Positions 41,585 to 50,326 of a stretch of DNA of 64,000 nucleotides are shown here, piece by piece. The notes beneath the pieces are model-generated. The model was given only the letters and a program-made list of their open reading frames with translations, did not search any database and had not been told where the DNA came from. The position numbers and the translations under genes were made by a program. The first letter of the stretch is position 1; each line of letters opens with the position of its first letter. This stretch comes from an uncultured Dorea sp. (GTDB lineage Bacteria > Bacillota > Clostridia > Lachnospirales > Lachnospiraceae), in contig CAJTZE010000003.1 in NCBI GenBank assembly GCA_910584265.1, forward strand, positions 54,847-118,846. The letters are read 5' to 3'.

Positions 41585-42711
41585 AACTAATTAAACTTCG
41601 GAAGCCTTATAAATTAAAAGATTATAAATTCAGTCTGGTCATACTTGTGCTTGCCATATCTTTTATCGGCGTACTTGTAGTGGGCAGTGCCAATGAGATC
41701 TATCAGAGCCGGCAGATTTTCGGTGTGCTGCTCGGGGTAGGCGTTATGATTGTTGTGTCGCTGATTGATTATGTCTGGATTGCCGGTTTTTACTGGATCT
41801 TATATCTGGCATCCGTTTTTATGCTTGCAATCGTACTGGTTCCGGGAATCGGCGTATATGTTAACGGCGCAAGGCGCTGGATTAACGTGGGATTTACTAA
41901 TTTTCAGCCTTCAGAGCTTGTAAAAATACTACTGATTATTTTCTTTGCTAAATTTATCATGAAGCATGAACAGGATCTGAGTGAGCGGCAGACTATTGCG
42001 AAGGCTGTAGTGCTGATCATCATTCCTCTGGTTCTGATTTATAAAGAGCCTAATCTGTCTACCACAATCTGTACAGCACTCTTGTTCTGTTTTCTGATGT
42101 ATATAGGCGGTTTAAGTTATCGGTTTATCGGCATGGTGTTTGTAATTACTGTTCCTGTGGCAGTTATTTTCTTAAGTATTGTAATACAGCCGGATCAAAA
42201 GCTTCTGGATGAATATCAGCAGAAGCGTATTCTTGCATGGCTGGAACCAGAAGAATATGCAAGTGATGAGGCCTATCAGCAGAACAACTCTGTTATGGCC
42301 ATAGGATCCGGCCAGCTGAGAGGCAAGGGATTGAACAATAATACAACTACCTCCGTAAAGAACGGAAATTTTATATTGGAGCCTCAGACAGACTTTATTT
42401 TTGCGATTATCGGAGAAGAATTGGGATTTGTGGGTTGCTGTCTGGTAATTGCTCTGCTATTATTAATAGTGATACAGTGTATTTTGATCGGCATAAGGGC
42501 GCAGGACATCTCCGGCAGGATCATCTGCTGCGGGGTGGGCTCGCTGATTGGAATCCAGTCATTTATTAATATTGCAGTGGCAACACAGATATTTCCCAAT
42601 ACGGGAATTCCTTTACCATTTGTTAGTTATGGGCTGACTTCTCTAGTAAGTCTTTACTTTGGTATCGGACTGGTATTAAATATCAGTCTTCAGCCCAAAA
42701 AATATAAATAA
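41581..42711 (+). CDS. rodA: RodA/FtsW-family SEDS peptidoglycan polymerase
   Basis: A 376-residue SEDS protein with ten membrane segments. Signatures include VNGARRWINVGFTNFQPSELVKI, a long extracellular loop with QNNSVMAIGSGQLRGKGL and the terminal FPNTGIPLPFVSYGLTSLVSLYFGIGL. It polymerises glycan strands with PBP2. The start is TTG overlapping the minE stop (TTGA) with AGGAG upstream. The place in an mre-mrdA-min cluster marks it as RodA rather than FtsW. Confidence 0.94.
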   Translation: MKLIKLRKPYKLKDYKFSLVILVLAISFIGVLVVGSANEIYQSRQIFGVLLGVGVMIVVSLIDYVWIAGFYWILYLASVFMLAIVLVPGIGVYVNGARRWINVGFTNFQPSELVKILLIIFFAKFIMKHEQDLSERQTIAKAVVLIIIPLVLIYKEPNLSTTICTALLFCFLMYIGGLSYRFIGMVFVITVPVAVIFLSIVIQPDQKLLDEYQQKRILAWLEPEEYASDEAYQQNNSVMAIGSGQLRGKGLNNNTTTSVKNGNFILEPQTDFIFAIIGEELGFVGCCLVIALLLLIVIQCILIGIRAQDISGRIICCGVGSLIGIQSFINIAVATQIFPNTGIPLPFVSYGLTSLVSLYFGIGLVLNISLQPKKYK

Positions 42712-42725
42712 GGAGAGTAGGAACG

Positions 42726-43121
42726 ATGAACATCGGTTTAATCGCACATGATTCAAAGAAAACCCTGATGCAGAATTTCTGCATTGCATACCGCGGGATC
42801 TTAAGCAGGCATAGTCTGTATGCAACGGGAACAACGGGACGTTTGATTGAAGAAGTGACCAACCTGTCCGTTCACAAATATCTTGCCGGTCCATTGGGGG
42901 GCAAGCAGCAGCTTGGGGCACAGATTGCACAGAATGATATCGACGCGCTTATTTTTCTCCGGGATCCGACGGACGCAAAGCCTCACGAACCGGATGTGAA
43001 CGACGTAATTAAGCTTTGTGATATGCATAATATTCCAATGGCAAGTAATCTTGCCACAGCAGAACTGATTGTATTAGCACTGGACAGAGGAGATTTGGAC
43101 TGGCGTGAAATGTATAGATAA
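42726..43121 (+). CDS. mgsA: Methylglyoxal synthase
   Basis: The 131-residue protein starts MNIGLIAHDSKKTLMQNFC, with the TGTTG phosphate-binding turn, the catalytic Asp in FLRDPTDAKPHEPDV and His in DMHNIPMASN. It converts dihydroxyacetone phosphate to methylglyoxal and inorganic phosphate, a bypass of lower glycolysis. It directly follows rodA, a common arrangement in Clostridia. The 3' end overlaps the carboxypeptidase gene by 17 bases. Confidence 0.97.
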   Translation: MNIGLIAHDSKKTLMQNFCIAYRGILSRHSLYATGTTGRLIEEVTNLSVHKYLAGPLGGKQQLGAQIAQNDIDALIFLRDPTDAKPHEPDVNDVIKLCDMHNIPMASNLATAELIVLALDRGDLDWREMYR

Positions 43122-44079
43122 AATACCGATTTATTGCTGCATTCTTATATCAGCAGCATCTGTGCTTACCGGCTGTAAGGCTCCGGAACCGATTGTGGCC
43201 GAATATGAGAATAAACATTATAATCGCAGCCTGTATGAGGCGCATCTGTATGCTGAGGATTTATGCGTCAGCAGTCAGGATGTGCAGATAGAAGGCTTTG
43301 CAGGCGACTCTTCCCTGCATGCGGCGGCTCTTTTTGATTTGGATCATCAAAAGGTGGATTATGCCTACAATATGCATGCAAGGGTTTATCCGGCGAGCAC
43401 TACCAAGGTTCTGACAGCGCTGACAGCGCTGAATTCCTGCGGCATAGACGAGGTTGTAACCGTAAGCAGCAACGGAGCCGCCTCTAGTTTCGCGGCGGAT
43501 GCATCCGTCAGCGGCCTGAGAGAGGGGGACCAGCTTACCATGGAAGCTTTATTAAATGGACTGCTGCTTTGTTCCGGCAATGACAGTGCTGTTGCCATTG
43601 CTGAATATGTGGGCGGAAGCACGGAGAACTTTATGGCAATGATGAATGCTCAGGCGCAGGAGCTTCATGCGGTTAATACGAATTTTGTAACACCCAATGG
43701 GCTTCATGATGATAATCATTATACTACGGCATATGATTTATACCTGATTTTTAATGAATGCATTAAGCATGAGGAATTTGTAAATATTATCAGTGCTTCT
43801 TCTTATACTGCAGATATTACTGGTGCAGACGGGAACATACGGCAGGAAACCTGGGAGCCGACCAGCTTTTACGCAAGAGGAGAGGCTGAGCTTCCTTATG
43901 GTGCATCGGTGATAGGCGGAAAGACCGGGTATACCGGGGAAGCAGGCAATTGTCTGGTGCTTCTTGACAGGGATGAGGCAGGCAATTCCTATATATCGAT
44001 TGTCATGGGTGCGGATTCAAAACCGCTTCTCTATGAGGATATGAGTGCAATGATCAATCAGATACCTAATGTTCAATAA
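43105..44079 (+). CDS. D-alanyl-D-alanine carboxypeptidase-type serine hydrolase, predicted lipoprotein
   Basis: The 324-residue protein has an N-terminal hydrophobic segment ending in a lipobox-like LTGC (Cys at about residue 23), so it may be lipid-anchored outside the membrane. The S11-family motifs are STTK (Ser98, Lys101), SGNDSA and GGKTGYTGEAG. It would trim the terminal D-Ala from peptidoglycan stem peptides. It lacks the C-terminal beta domain and amphipathic anchor of PBP5/DacA, which fits the lipoprotein model. GTG at 43105 lies inside mgsA with GAGGAG upstream. Confidence 0.88.
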   Translation: MKCIDKIPIYCCILISAASVLTGCKAPEPIVAEYENKHYNRSLYEAHLYAEDLCVSSQDVQIEGFAGDSSLHAAALFDLDHQKVDYAYNMHARVYPASTTKVLTALTALNSCGIDEVVTVSSNGAASSFAADASVSGLREGDQLTMEALLNGLLLCSGNDSAVAIAEYVGGSTENFMAMMNAQAQELHAVNTNFVTPNGLHDDNHYTTAYDLYLIFNECIKHEEFVNIISASSYTADITGADGNIRQETWEPTSFYARGEAELPYGASVIGGKTGYTGEAGNCLVLLDRDEAGNSYISIVMGADSKPLLYEDMSAMINQIPNVQ

Positions 44080-44083
44080 GAAA

Positions 44084-44106
44084 GAGGGGCCAGGCCCCTC
44101 CTTATT
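44084..44106. terminator. Bidirectional hairpin between convergent genes
   Basis: AGGGGCC and GGCCCCT form a near-perfect G+C-rich palindrome extended by AATAAG and CTTATT. It separates the carboxypeptidase gene from the convergent DUF378 gene. Confidence 0.65.
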
Positions 44107-44308
44107 ATTGTTCGCTGGTACGGATGCGTCCGTACAGGCTGATGAGATAAAGTCCGCATAATCCGACAATAGCATAGACAATCCGGGATATCCAGCTTAA
44201 GTTCCCAAATACGAAGGCTACCAGGTCGAAACGGAAGATTCCCACCAAAAGCCAGTTAACTGCACCGATAATAACCAGGGTTAATGCTGTATTATCAAAC
44301 CATTTCAT
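44105..44308 (-). CDS. DUF378 small membrane protein
   Basis: A 67-residue protein with two membrane helices: LTLVIIGAVNWLLVGIFRFDLVAFVFG and SRIVYAIVGLCGLYLISLYG. The GAxNWLLVG motif and the second IVGLxGL helix are the DUF378 signature. The function is unknown. AAGGAGGAATT precedes the ATG. It is a single gene, divergent from the radical-SAM gene. Confidence 0.92.
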   Translation of the reverse strand: MKWFDNTALTLVIIGAVNWLLVGIFRFDLVAFVFGNLSWISRIVYAIVGLCGLYLISLYGRIRTSEQ

Positions 44309-44384
44309 GTATAATTCCTCCTTTGCTGTGAGGATAGTATATACGGATTACAACACTCTTATTCATAGAAAAAGGTAAATTGTA

Positions 44385-45326
44385 ATGTCAGATTTATATT
44401 ACGCTTATTCGGATTATTTGAAAAAAAAATATCATGAGAAGGTCTATAAGCTTCCTATATCTCTGCCGGTAACCTGTCCCAATCGGAAAGACGGCGGCCG
44501 CGGGTGTGCATTCTGTGCAGGTCAGGGAACTGGATTTGAGGCGGCAAATATAGGAGCTTCGGTGACAGAGCAGCTAAAAGCGGCACGAAAGCAAATTGAA
44601 GCAAAATATCATGCACATAAATTTATTGCATATTTTCAGAATTATACGAATACCTATCTGCCTCCAGCGGATTTTAAAGCATATATCAGCGAAGCCGCCG
44701 GTGAAGAGGATATTGTAGAAATCGCGGTATCGACCAGGCCTGACTGTATCCGGGATGATTATCTGGAGATCCTAAAGGATGTATCCGAAGGATTTTCTGT
44801 AAGGATTACCGTGGAACTGGGACTTCAGACGGCCAATTACCATACGCTTGCCCGTATGGGGAGAGGGCATGGGCTGGCAGAGTTTATTGACGCCATCATG
44901 CGGATCCAGAGGTTTGGATTTGAGATCTGTGTCCATGTGATTTTGAACCTTCCGGGAGATACTCTGACAGATAGTATTGAGACTGCAAAGCTTCTGTCAG
45001 CCTTAAATATTCCGGTCGTAAAAATCCATTCTTTGTACATTCCAAAAAACAGCTTATTGTGCGATTGGTATAAAGGTGGTAAAATAGCTGTATGTTCTAA
45101 AGAAGAATATCTGGACCGTTTGGTTCATTTTATAGAATATCTGTCTCCGGATACTGCCGTTGAACGGCTGTTTTCCCGGATTCCGGAGAAAGACTCTGCC
45201 TTCAGCAACTGGGGAGTAAGCTGGTGGAGGCTTAGGGATGAATTTGAAAGAAAAATGACAGAGAGGGAGAGTTTTCAGGGAAAGCAGTTCCATTATCTAA
45301 ACGGTTCTGCGTTGAAAGGATTGTAA
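44385..45326 (+). CDS. TIGR01212-family radical SAM protein (YtqA-like)
   Basis: The 313-residue protein has the cluster-binding motif CPNRKDGGRGCAFCAGQG (C-x9-C-x2-C), FIAYFQNYTNTYLP, VEIAVSTRPDCI and ITVELGLQTANYHTLARMGRGH, all typical of the TIGR01212/YtqA family, related to Elp3-type radical SAM enzymes. The substrate is unproven. It begins the transcription direction of the division cluster and is followed by the HlyD-like gene after 19 bases. Confidence 0.92.
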   Translation: MSDLYYAYSDYLKKKYHEKVYKLPISLPVTCPNRKDGGRGCAFCAGQGTGFEAANIGASVTEQLKAARKQIEAKYHAHKFIAYFQNYTNTYLPPADFKAYISEAAGEEDIVEIAVSTRPDCIRDDYLEILKDVSEGFSVRITVELGLQTANYHTLARMGRGHGLAEFIDAIMRIQRFGFEICVHVILNLPGDTLTDSIETAKLLSALNIPVVKIHSLYIPKNSLLCDWYKGGKIAVCSKEEYLDRLVHFIEYLSPDTAVERLFSRIPEKDSAFSNWGVSWWRLRDEFERKMTERESFQGKQFHYLNGSALKGL

Positions 45327-45345
45327 TAGGGGAGGAAAAAGCATA

Positions 45346-46743
45346 TTGGCAGGAAATGAACTGACAAATATACAGATTTATCAGAAAAAGCGCAATATAA
45401 ATGTCGGGGTAATACTTTTCGGAGTAATTTTTATCTATCTGGTTATAACAGTTCTTGCCTACCTGACAGGCAGGCATGTGTCTATCTATGAGGTTCGTGA
45501 GGGTTCTATATTAAAGGATACGGCATACACCGGAATTGTAATCAGACAGGAAGAGGTCGTTACCTCTGATGCAGAAGGCTATGTCAATTATTTTGCGGCG
45601 GAGGGCAGTAAGGCAGGCAGTAAAACCAATATATACAGTTTGTCGCCCGGCAAGCTGAATCTTGATGATATGGGAGCAGAAGCAGAGGGAATTCCCGAAG
45701 AAACAGATATGGAGTTGACAGCAGAAGAGCAGTCATTTATACTTCAAAAGGCACAGTCTTTTTCTGACAGCTTCCGGCCGGAGCAGTATACGGACGTATA
45801 TGCATTTAAAAATTCTGTGACAGATGTGGTGCAGACCAATTCTGCACAAAGCCGTCAGGCGAAGCTGAACATGCTTCTTCAGAACGGCACTGAGGGACTG
45901 ACTGTATATCCGGCTTTGCGGGACGGGATTATCGTCTATTCGATTGACGGCTATGAGAATCTGACGCTTGATCAGGTGACCGAGGACGTGATTGCAAAGA
46001 CAGATTATGAAAGCATGGATTTGTCTAATGACATGAAGGTTTATCCGGGAGATCCGGTATATAAGCTTATTACCAGCGACGAATGGATTGTTGCGGTAGA
46101 GCTGGATGACGCAATGGCAAAAGAGGTGGCAGACAGAGAATATATCAAGGTTCGTTTTTCCAAGGATAATGAGACTACCTGGGCGTCTTTTGCCCTGTAT
46201 AATACGAAGGATTCTAACTTGGGATTTTTTACGTTTGACCATTCCATGATTCGTTATGCAACAGAACGATTTCTGGATCTTGAACTGATCCTTGAGGATG
46301 AGACCGGCCTTAAAATACCGAAATCGGCAGTAACAGAGAAAGATTTTTATACGGTTCCCCAGGACTATCTGACCAGAGGAGGCAACAGCAATGAAACTGG
46401 ACTTTTGGTACAGAAGAGAAAAAATACCGTAGAATTTGAGCCTGTGACCGTATATTACCGTGATATAGAAACAGATATGGTCTATATTGATATAAATAGC
46501 TTTAAAGAGGGCACTGTGCTTGTAAAACCAGACTCCAACGATACCTGTATCTTGAAGGAAACGGCATCTCTGTCCGGGGTTTACAATGTAAATAAAGGAT
46601 ATGCTGTATTCCGTCAGGTAAACATTCTATGCGAAAGCGAAGAATATTATATCATTTCCAATGGAAATGATTATGGGCTGTCTAATTATGACCGCATTGC
46701 TCTTGACTGTGATACTATACGGGATAATGGAATTGTATTTTAA
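45346..46743 (+). CDS. HlyD-like single-pass membrane protein in the sepF division cluster
   Basis: One membrane helix (about residues 22-42, VGVILFGVIFIYLVITVLAYL) is followed by a first barrel-sandwich segment (SILKDTAYTGIVIRQEEVVTSDAEGYVNYFAAEGSKAGSKTNIY). A helical middle and beta-rich C-terminal domains follow, as in HlyD/membrane-fusion adaptors. There is no ABC ATPase, permease or outer-membrane partner in the neighbourhood; a Gram-positive does not need a TolC link. It sits 11 bases before yggS and sepF, where Bacillus has ylmD. The start is TTG with GGGGAGG upstream. A role in division or wall assembly is inference from position. Confidence 0.8.
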   Translation: MAGNELTNIQIYQKKRNINVGVILFGVIFIYLVITVLAYLTGRHVSIYEVREGSILKDTAYTGIVIRQEEVVTSDAEGYVNYFAAEGSKAGSKTNIYSLSPGKLNLDDMGAEAEGIPEETDMELTAEEQSFILQKAQSFSDSFRPEQYTDVYAFKNSVTDVVQTNSAQSRQAKLNMLLQNGTEGLTVYPALRDGIIVYSIDGYENLTLDQVTEDVIAKTDYESMDLSNDMKVYPGDPVYKLITSDEWIVAVELDDAMAKEVADREYIKVRFSKDNETTWASFALYNTKDSNLGFFTFDHSMIRYATERFLDLELILEDETGLKIPKSAVTEKDFYTVPQDYLTRGGNSNETGLLVQKRKNTVEFEPVTVYYRDIETDMVYIDINSFKEGTVLVKPDSNDTCILKETASLSGVYNVNKGYAVFRQVNILCESEEYYIISNGNDYGLSNYDRIALDCDTIRDNGIVF

Positions 46744-46754
46744 GGAGTGATAGA

Positions 46755-47444
46755 ATGCTTAAGGATAATTTTAAAGAGGTAGAAGCAAGAATACAGGCTG
46801 CCTGTGAACGAGCAGGGAGAAAACGCGAGGAGGTTACTCTGATTGCCGTAAGTAAGACAAAGCCTGTACAGATGCTGCAGGAAGCATATGACCTTGGAAA
46901 CCGGATTTTCGGAGAAAATAAAGTACAAGAAATCGTAGATAAATACGACGCGCTTCCGGCGGATATTTCCTGGCATATGATCGGACATCTGCAGCGGAAC
47001 AAAGTAAAATATATTATCGACAAAGTAACCCTGATCCACTCGGTGGATTCTCTGCGCCTTGCAGAGACAATTGAAAAAGAGGCGGCTAAAAAAGGGGTAA
47101 CGGCCGATATCTTAATAGAAGTAAATGTGGCAAAAGAGGATACAAAATACGGTGTTATGCCGGAGGATGCGGCCAGACTGGTTTCACAAATCAGCGTCAT
47201 GCCTCATATTAGAATCAAGGGGTTGATGACAATTGCACCATTTGTAACAAATCCAGAAGAAAACCGCATATATTTTCAGCGCTTACGTAACTTAGCTGTT
47301 GACATTGGGGAGAATAAGTCAGATAATGTTACTATGAGTGTACTTTCTATGGGTATGACAAATGACTATGAGATTGCAATAGAGGAGGGGGCTACTATGA
47401 TCCGGGTAGGGACCGGATTGTTTGGTGCCCGCAGTTACATATAA
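46755..47444 (+). CDS. yggS: YggS-family PLP homeostasis protein
   Basis: The 229-residue protein has the PLP lysine in LIAVSKTKPVQ, GENKVQEIVDKYD, WHMIGHLQRNKVKYI and GLMTIAPFV, and ends with LSMGMTNDYEIAIEEGATMIRVGTGLFG. It is a single-domain alanine-racemase-like fold that handles pyridoxal phosphate balance and has no known catalytic turnover. As in Bacillus (ylmE), it lies just before sepF. Confidence 0.96.
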   Translation: MLKDNFKEVEARIQAACERAGRKREEVTLIAVSKTKPVQMLQEAYDLGNRIFGENKVQEIVDKYDALPADISWHMIGHLQRNKVKYIIDKVTLIHSVDSLRLAETIEKEAAKKGVTADILIEVNVAKEDTKYGVMPEDAARLVSQISVMPHIRIKGLMTIAPFVTNPEENRIYFQRLRNLAVDIGENKSDNVTMSVLSMGMTNDYEIAIEEGATMIRVGTGLFGARSYI

Positions 47445-47473
47445 GCCAAAAAAGCAGGATAGGAGAATTGAAA

Positions 47474-48037
47474 ATGGGAGTATTAGATAGGTTTCTTGAT
47501 ATCATGAAGTTGAGCGATGATGACGATTACTATGATGATGACGATTTTTTCGATGATGAATATGATGATGATTACGATGATAGACCTGCAAAGAAGAGTC
47601 TGTTCGGAAGTCGTTCTAAGAAGGACAGCTACGATGATGACGATTACGATGTAAGGGACAGCAAGCCTGCAAGAAGGCAGACGCCGGCCGCCAGCAGCAG
47701 TAAGATTACCCCTATGCGCCAGCCGGCAAGAAGATCAGCAGGCGTAAGTATGGAAGTATGCGTTATCAAGCCGGCTTCTGTGGAGGATGCAAGGGAGATT
47801 TCTGAAACTCTCCTCAGCGGACGTACAGTTATCCTGAATCTGGAGGGACTGGATCTTGAGATTGCACAGCGTATTATTGACTTTACATCTGGTTCAACCT
47901 TTGCAATTGACGGCAATCTGCAGAAGATTTCCAATTACATATTCCTTGTGACACCGACCAATGTGGATATTTCAGGGGATCTGCAGAATCTTCTCGGAAC
48001 ATCTATTGATGCTTCACCGATAGGCGGCGGATATTAA
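47474..48037 (+). CDS. sepF: Cell division protein SepF
   Basis: The N-terminal membrane-targeting helix MGVLDRFLDIMKL is followed by an exceptionally Asp/Tyr-rich stretch (about residues 15-40), a basic linker with ARRQTPAAS and ARRSAGVS, and the SepF core (VCVIKPASVEDAREISETLLSGRTVILNLEGLDLEIAQRIIDFTSGSTFAIDG). SepF ties FtsZ filaments to the membrane and shapes the septum. The ATG at 47474 follows AGGAGAATTG. ylmH begins one base after the stop, giving TAATG. Confidence 0.96.
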   Translation: MGVLDRFLDIMKLSDDDDYYDDDDFFDDEYDDDYDDRPAKKSLFGSRSKKDSYDDDDYDVRDSKPARRQTPAASSSKITPMRQPARRSAGVSMEVCVIKPASVEDAREISETLLSGRTVILNLEGLDLEIAQRIIDFTSGSTFAIDGNLQKISNYIFLVTPTNVDISGDLQNLLGTSIDASPIGGGY

Positions 48038-48789
48038 TGACGAAGGAAGAGACAATGCTTGAAAAGCGGCTGATTGAACTGTCAAAGACAGCATATCACC
48101 GTGATATAGTGACCTTTTCGGATTTTTTGAATTTAAATGAATTACATATTCTACATTCAATTCCAAAGAATTTGTTATCATCTCAGTATGAGACCTTCGG
48201 AGGATATGAATATGCAGAGCGTCAGATAGCTGCTTTTCTACCTGGTGCTCTTTATTATGCCGTAACTTATCCGATTCAGGTGCTGCGTATTTCCCCTGTC
48301 CATGCAAAATATGCGGAGGAGCTTACACATCGGGACTATCTGGGTGCTATATTAAATCTGGGAATTGAGAGGAGCAGAGTTGGAGACCTTGCTATTCAGG
48401 ATGGAAGCTGTCTTGTATTCTGCGGAGATAAAATTGCAGATTTTATGGCAGAGCAGCTTACCAGAGTCCGGCATACGGTGGTTATGGCAGAGAAGCTGGA
48501 GCTGGAGGATTTTTCCTATAAGCCCGAACTACAGGAGCTGAGCGGTACTGCGGCCTCCATCCGGCTGGATTCGGTTCTTGCCATCGGTTTTCCCATGTCC
48601 CGCAGTAAATTGACCGGATATATCGAAGGCGGTAAGGTCTATGTAAATGGAAGGCTGATTACCAGCAATGGATATCATCTGAAGGAAAATGATATCATAT
48701 CGGTAAGAGGAATGGGCAGGATCATCTATGGAGGAATTCTTTCAGAAACCAGAAAAGGACGTTATTTTGTCCGTATCTATAAATATTAA
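48037..48789 (+). CDS. ylmH: YlmH RNA-binding (S4-domain) protein
   Basis: The 250-residue protein has the YlmH N-terminal domain (VTFSDFLNLNELHIL and GGYEYAERQIAAFLP) and a C-terminal S4 RNA-binding domain (IRLDSVLAIGFPMSRSKLTGYIEGGKVYVNGRLI). In Firmicutes it sits in the division cluster next to sepF; recent work on the family links it to rescue of stalled ribosomes and peptidyl-tRNA. No ylmG or divIVA gene intervenes before lspA here, unlike Bacillus. Confidence 0.92.
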   Translation: MTKEETMLEKRLIELSKTAYHRDIVTFSDFLNLNELHILHSIPKNLLSSQYETFGGYEYAERQIAAFLPGALYYAVTYPIQVLRISPVHAKYAEELTHRDYLGAILNLGIERSRVGDLAIQDGSCLVFCGDKIADFMAEQLTRVRHTVVMAEKLELEDFSYKPELQELSGTAASIRLDSVLAIGFPMSRSKLTGYIEGGKVYVNGRLITSNGYHLKENDIISVRGMGRIIYGGILSETRKGRYFVRIYKY

Positions 48790-48813
48790 CAAATATAAGT
48801 AAGGACAACAAAT

Positions 48814-49338
48814 ATGACACATGAGCATCAGTTAAAGACAAAAACATCATCTTATATTACGGCCGGTATCCTGGTAATGCTCAGCGTACTGCTGGACCAG
48901 TGGACAAAGCATCTGGCTGTCCTGCATTTGAAGGGACAAAGGCCGGTAATCCTCATTGACCAGGTATTCCAACTCTGTTATCTGGAAAACCGCGGTGCGG
49001 CCTTCGGTTTGTTTCAGAATCAAAGAGTTGTTTTCCTGGTCAATACAGTCATTATCCTGACCGTTATACTCTATTTCTATGGAAGACTCCTTGGGGAGAG
49101 ACGCTTTTTACCGCTGCGCATCTGCGGGATATTTATCTGTGCAGGGGCGGCCGGCAATATGATTGACCGGATCCGTCTTGGCTATGTGGTGGATTTTTTC
49201 TATTTTAACCTGATCGATTTTCCGATCTTCAATGTAGCGGACATCTATGTTACTTGTGCTGTAGCTGCATTGGCGGTTCTGATATTATGGTATTATAAGG
49301 AGGAAGATTTTGAACGAATATTTCACCGTAGAAACTGA
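48814..49338 (+). CDS. lspA: Lipoprotein signal peptidase (signal peptidase II)
   Basis: Four membrane segments and the two catalytic aspartates are seen in GNMIDRIRLGYVVDFFYF and FNVADIYVTCA. DQWTKHLAV and LENRGAAFG are further family motifs. It cleaves lipid-modified prolipoproteins, for example the lipobox carboxypeptidase encoded about 5 kb upstream. Its last bases overlap the start of the pseudouridine synthase gene by 29 bases. Length 174 is normal. Confidence 0.97.
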   Translation: MTHEHQLKTKTSSYITAGILVMLSVLLDQWTKHLAVLHLKGQRPVILIDQVFQLCYLENRGAAFGLFQNQRVVFLVNTVIILTVILYFYGRLLGERRFLPLRICGIFICAGAAGNMIDRIRLGYVVDFFYFNLIDFPIFNVADIYVTCAVAALAVLILWYYKEEDFERIFHRRN

Positions 49339-50239
49339 AGAGGGAATTCGTATTGATAAATATCTGGCTCTTAATCTGCCGGATCTTTCCCGTTCCCATG
49401 TCCAGAAATTAATAAGGGATGATCTTGTCATAGTCAATAAGAAGCCTGTAAAAGCCAATTACAGGCTTTCACTTTATGACCAGATAGAGGTAGTGATCCA
49501 GGAGCCGGAGGAGCCGGAAATCCTGCCGGAGAACCTTCCTCTGGATATTCTTTATGAGGACAGTGATGTTATCATTGTAAATAAGCCGAAGCAGATGGTC
49601 GTCCATCCGGCTCCGGGGCATCCGTCCGGAACCCTTGTGAATGCCCTGATGTATCACTGCGGGAAGGAACTATCCGGAATCAACGGGGTTATGCGGCCCG
49701 GAATCGTACACCGGATCGATATGGATACCACAGGCTCCCTTCTGGTCTGTAAGAATGATATGGCGCATCAGAAGCTGGCAGAGCAGCTAAAGGAGCATTC
49801 TATCACAAGGATTTATAAGGCAGTCGTACACGGCAATATCAAGGAGGATGAGGGTACGGTAAATGCTCCGATCGGAAGGCATCCTACAGACCGCAGGAAA
49901 ATGAGCATCCATGCAAAGCAGGGGCGCAGCGCCATTACACATTTTCAGGTGCTGGAACGATTTGGTGAATTTACCTATATCCAGTGCCGGTTAGAAACCG
50001 GAAGAACCCACCAGATCCGCGTACACATGGCGTCTATCGGACATCCCCTTTTGGGCGATGCGGTATACGGTCCTGCTCGATGTCCCGTAAAAGGTCTTCA
50101 GGGGCAGACCCTTCATGCCGGGACACTGGGGTTCATGCATCCGCGGACGGAAGAATATCTGGAAGTACAGGCACCTCTGCCTGACTATTTTGTTGATTTA
50201 TTACAAAAGTTGTCATGTAAATCAAGCTTTTTTAATTGA
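49310..50239 (+). CDS. RluD-type 23S rRNA pseudouridine synthase
   Basis: The N-terminal S4 domain (IRIDKYLALNLPDLSRSHVQKLIRDD) is followed by the RluA-family catalytic core with the active-site Asp in GIVHRIDMDTTGSLLV and RTHQIRVHMASIGHPLLGDAVYG. It isomerises uridines in 23S rRNA; the exact positions cannot be told by reading. TTG at 49310 is the start, supported by AAGGAGGA. lspA followed by this gene is a standard Firmicutes pair (lspA-ylyB). Confidence 0.95.
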   Translation: MNEYFTVETEEGIRIDKYLALNLPDLSRSHVQKLIRDDLVIVNKKPVKANYRLSLYDQIEVVIQEPEEPEILPENLPLDILYEDSDVIIVNKPKQMVVHPAPGHPSGTLVNALMYHCGKELSGINGVMRPGIVHRIDMDTTGSLLVCKNDMAHQKLAEQLKEHSITRIYKAVVHGNIKEDEGTVNAPIGRHPTDRRKMSIHAKQGRSAITHFQVLERFGEFTYIQCRLETGRTHQIRVHMASIGHPLLGDAVYGPARCPVKGLQGQTLHAGTLGFMHPRTEEYLEVQAPLPDYFVDLLQKLSCKSSFFN

Positions 50240-50255
50240 AATTGTATAAAAATTC

Positions 50256-50284
50256 TATACATTTATTCAAAAATCGTTTATAAT
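50256..50284 (+). promoter_or_regulatory. Candidate promoter for the cytidylate-kinase-like gene
   Basis: TATAAT (50279-50284) is a perfect -10 element. TATACA (50256-50261), 17 bases upstream, is a partial -35 match. Confidence 0.5.
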
Positions 50285-50326
50285 AGAAAAAGAATGTATC
50301 AACACAATTAAAGGAGCGTGAATTAT

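Noticed and set aside
47510..47660. Possible CRISPR or tandem repeat from GATGAT runs
   Set aside because: The runs encode the acidic segment of SepF in frame; there are no spacers or regular repeat units.
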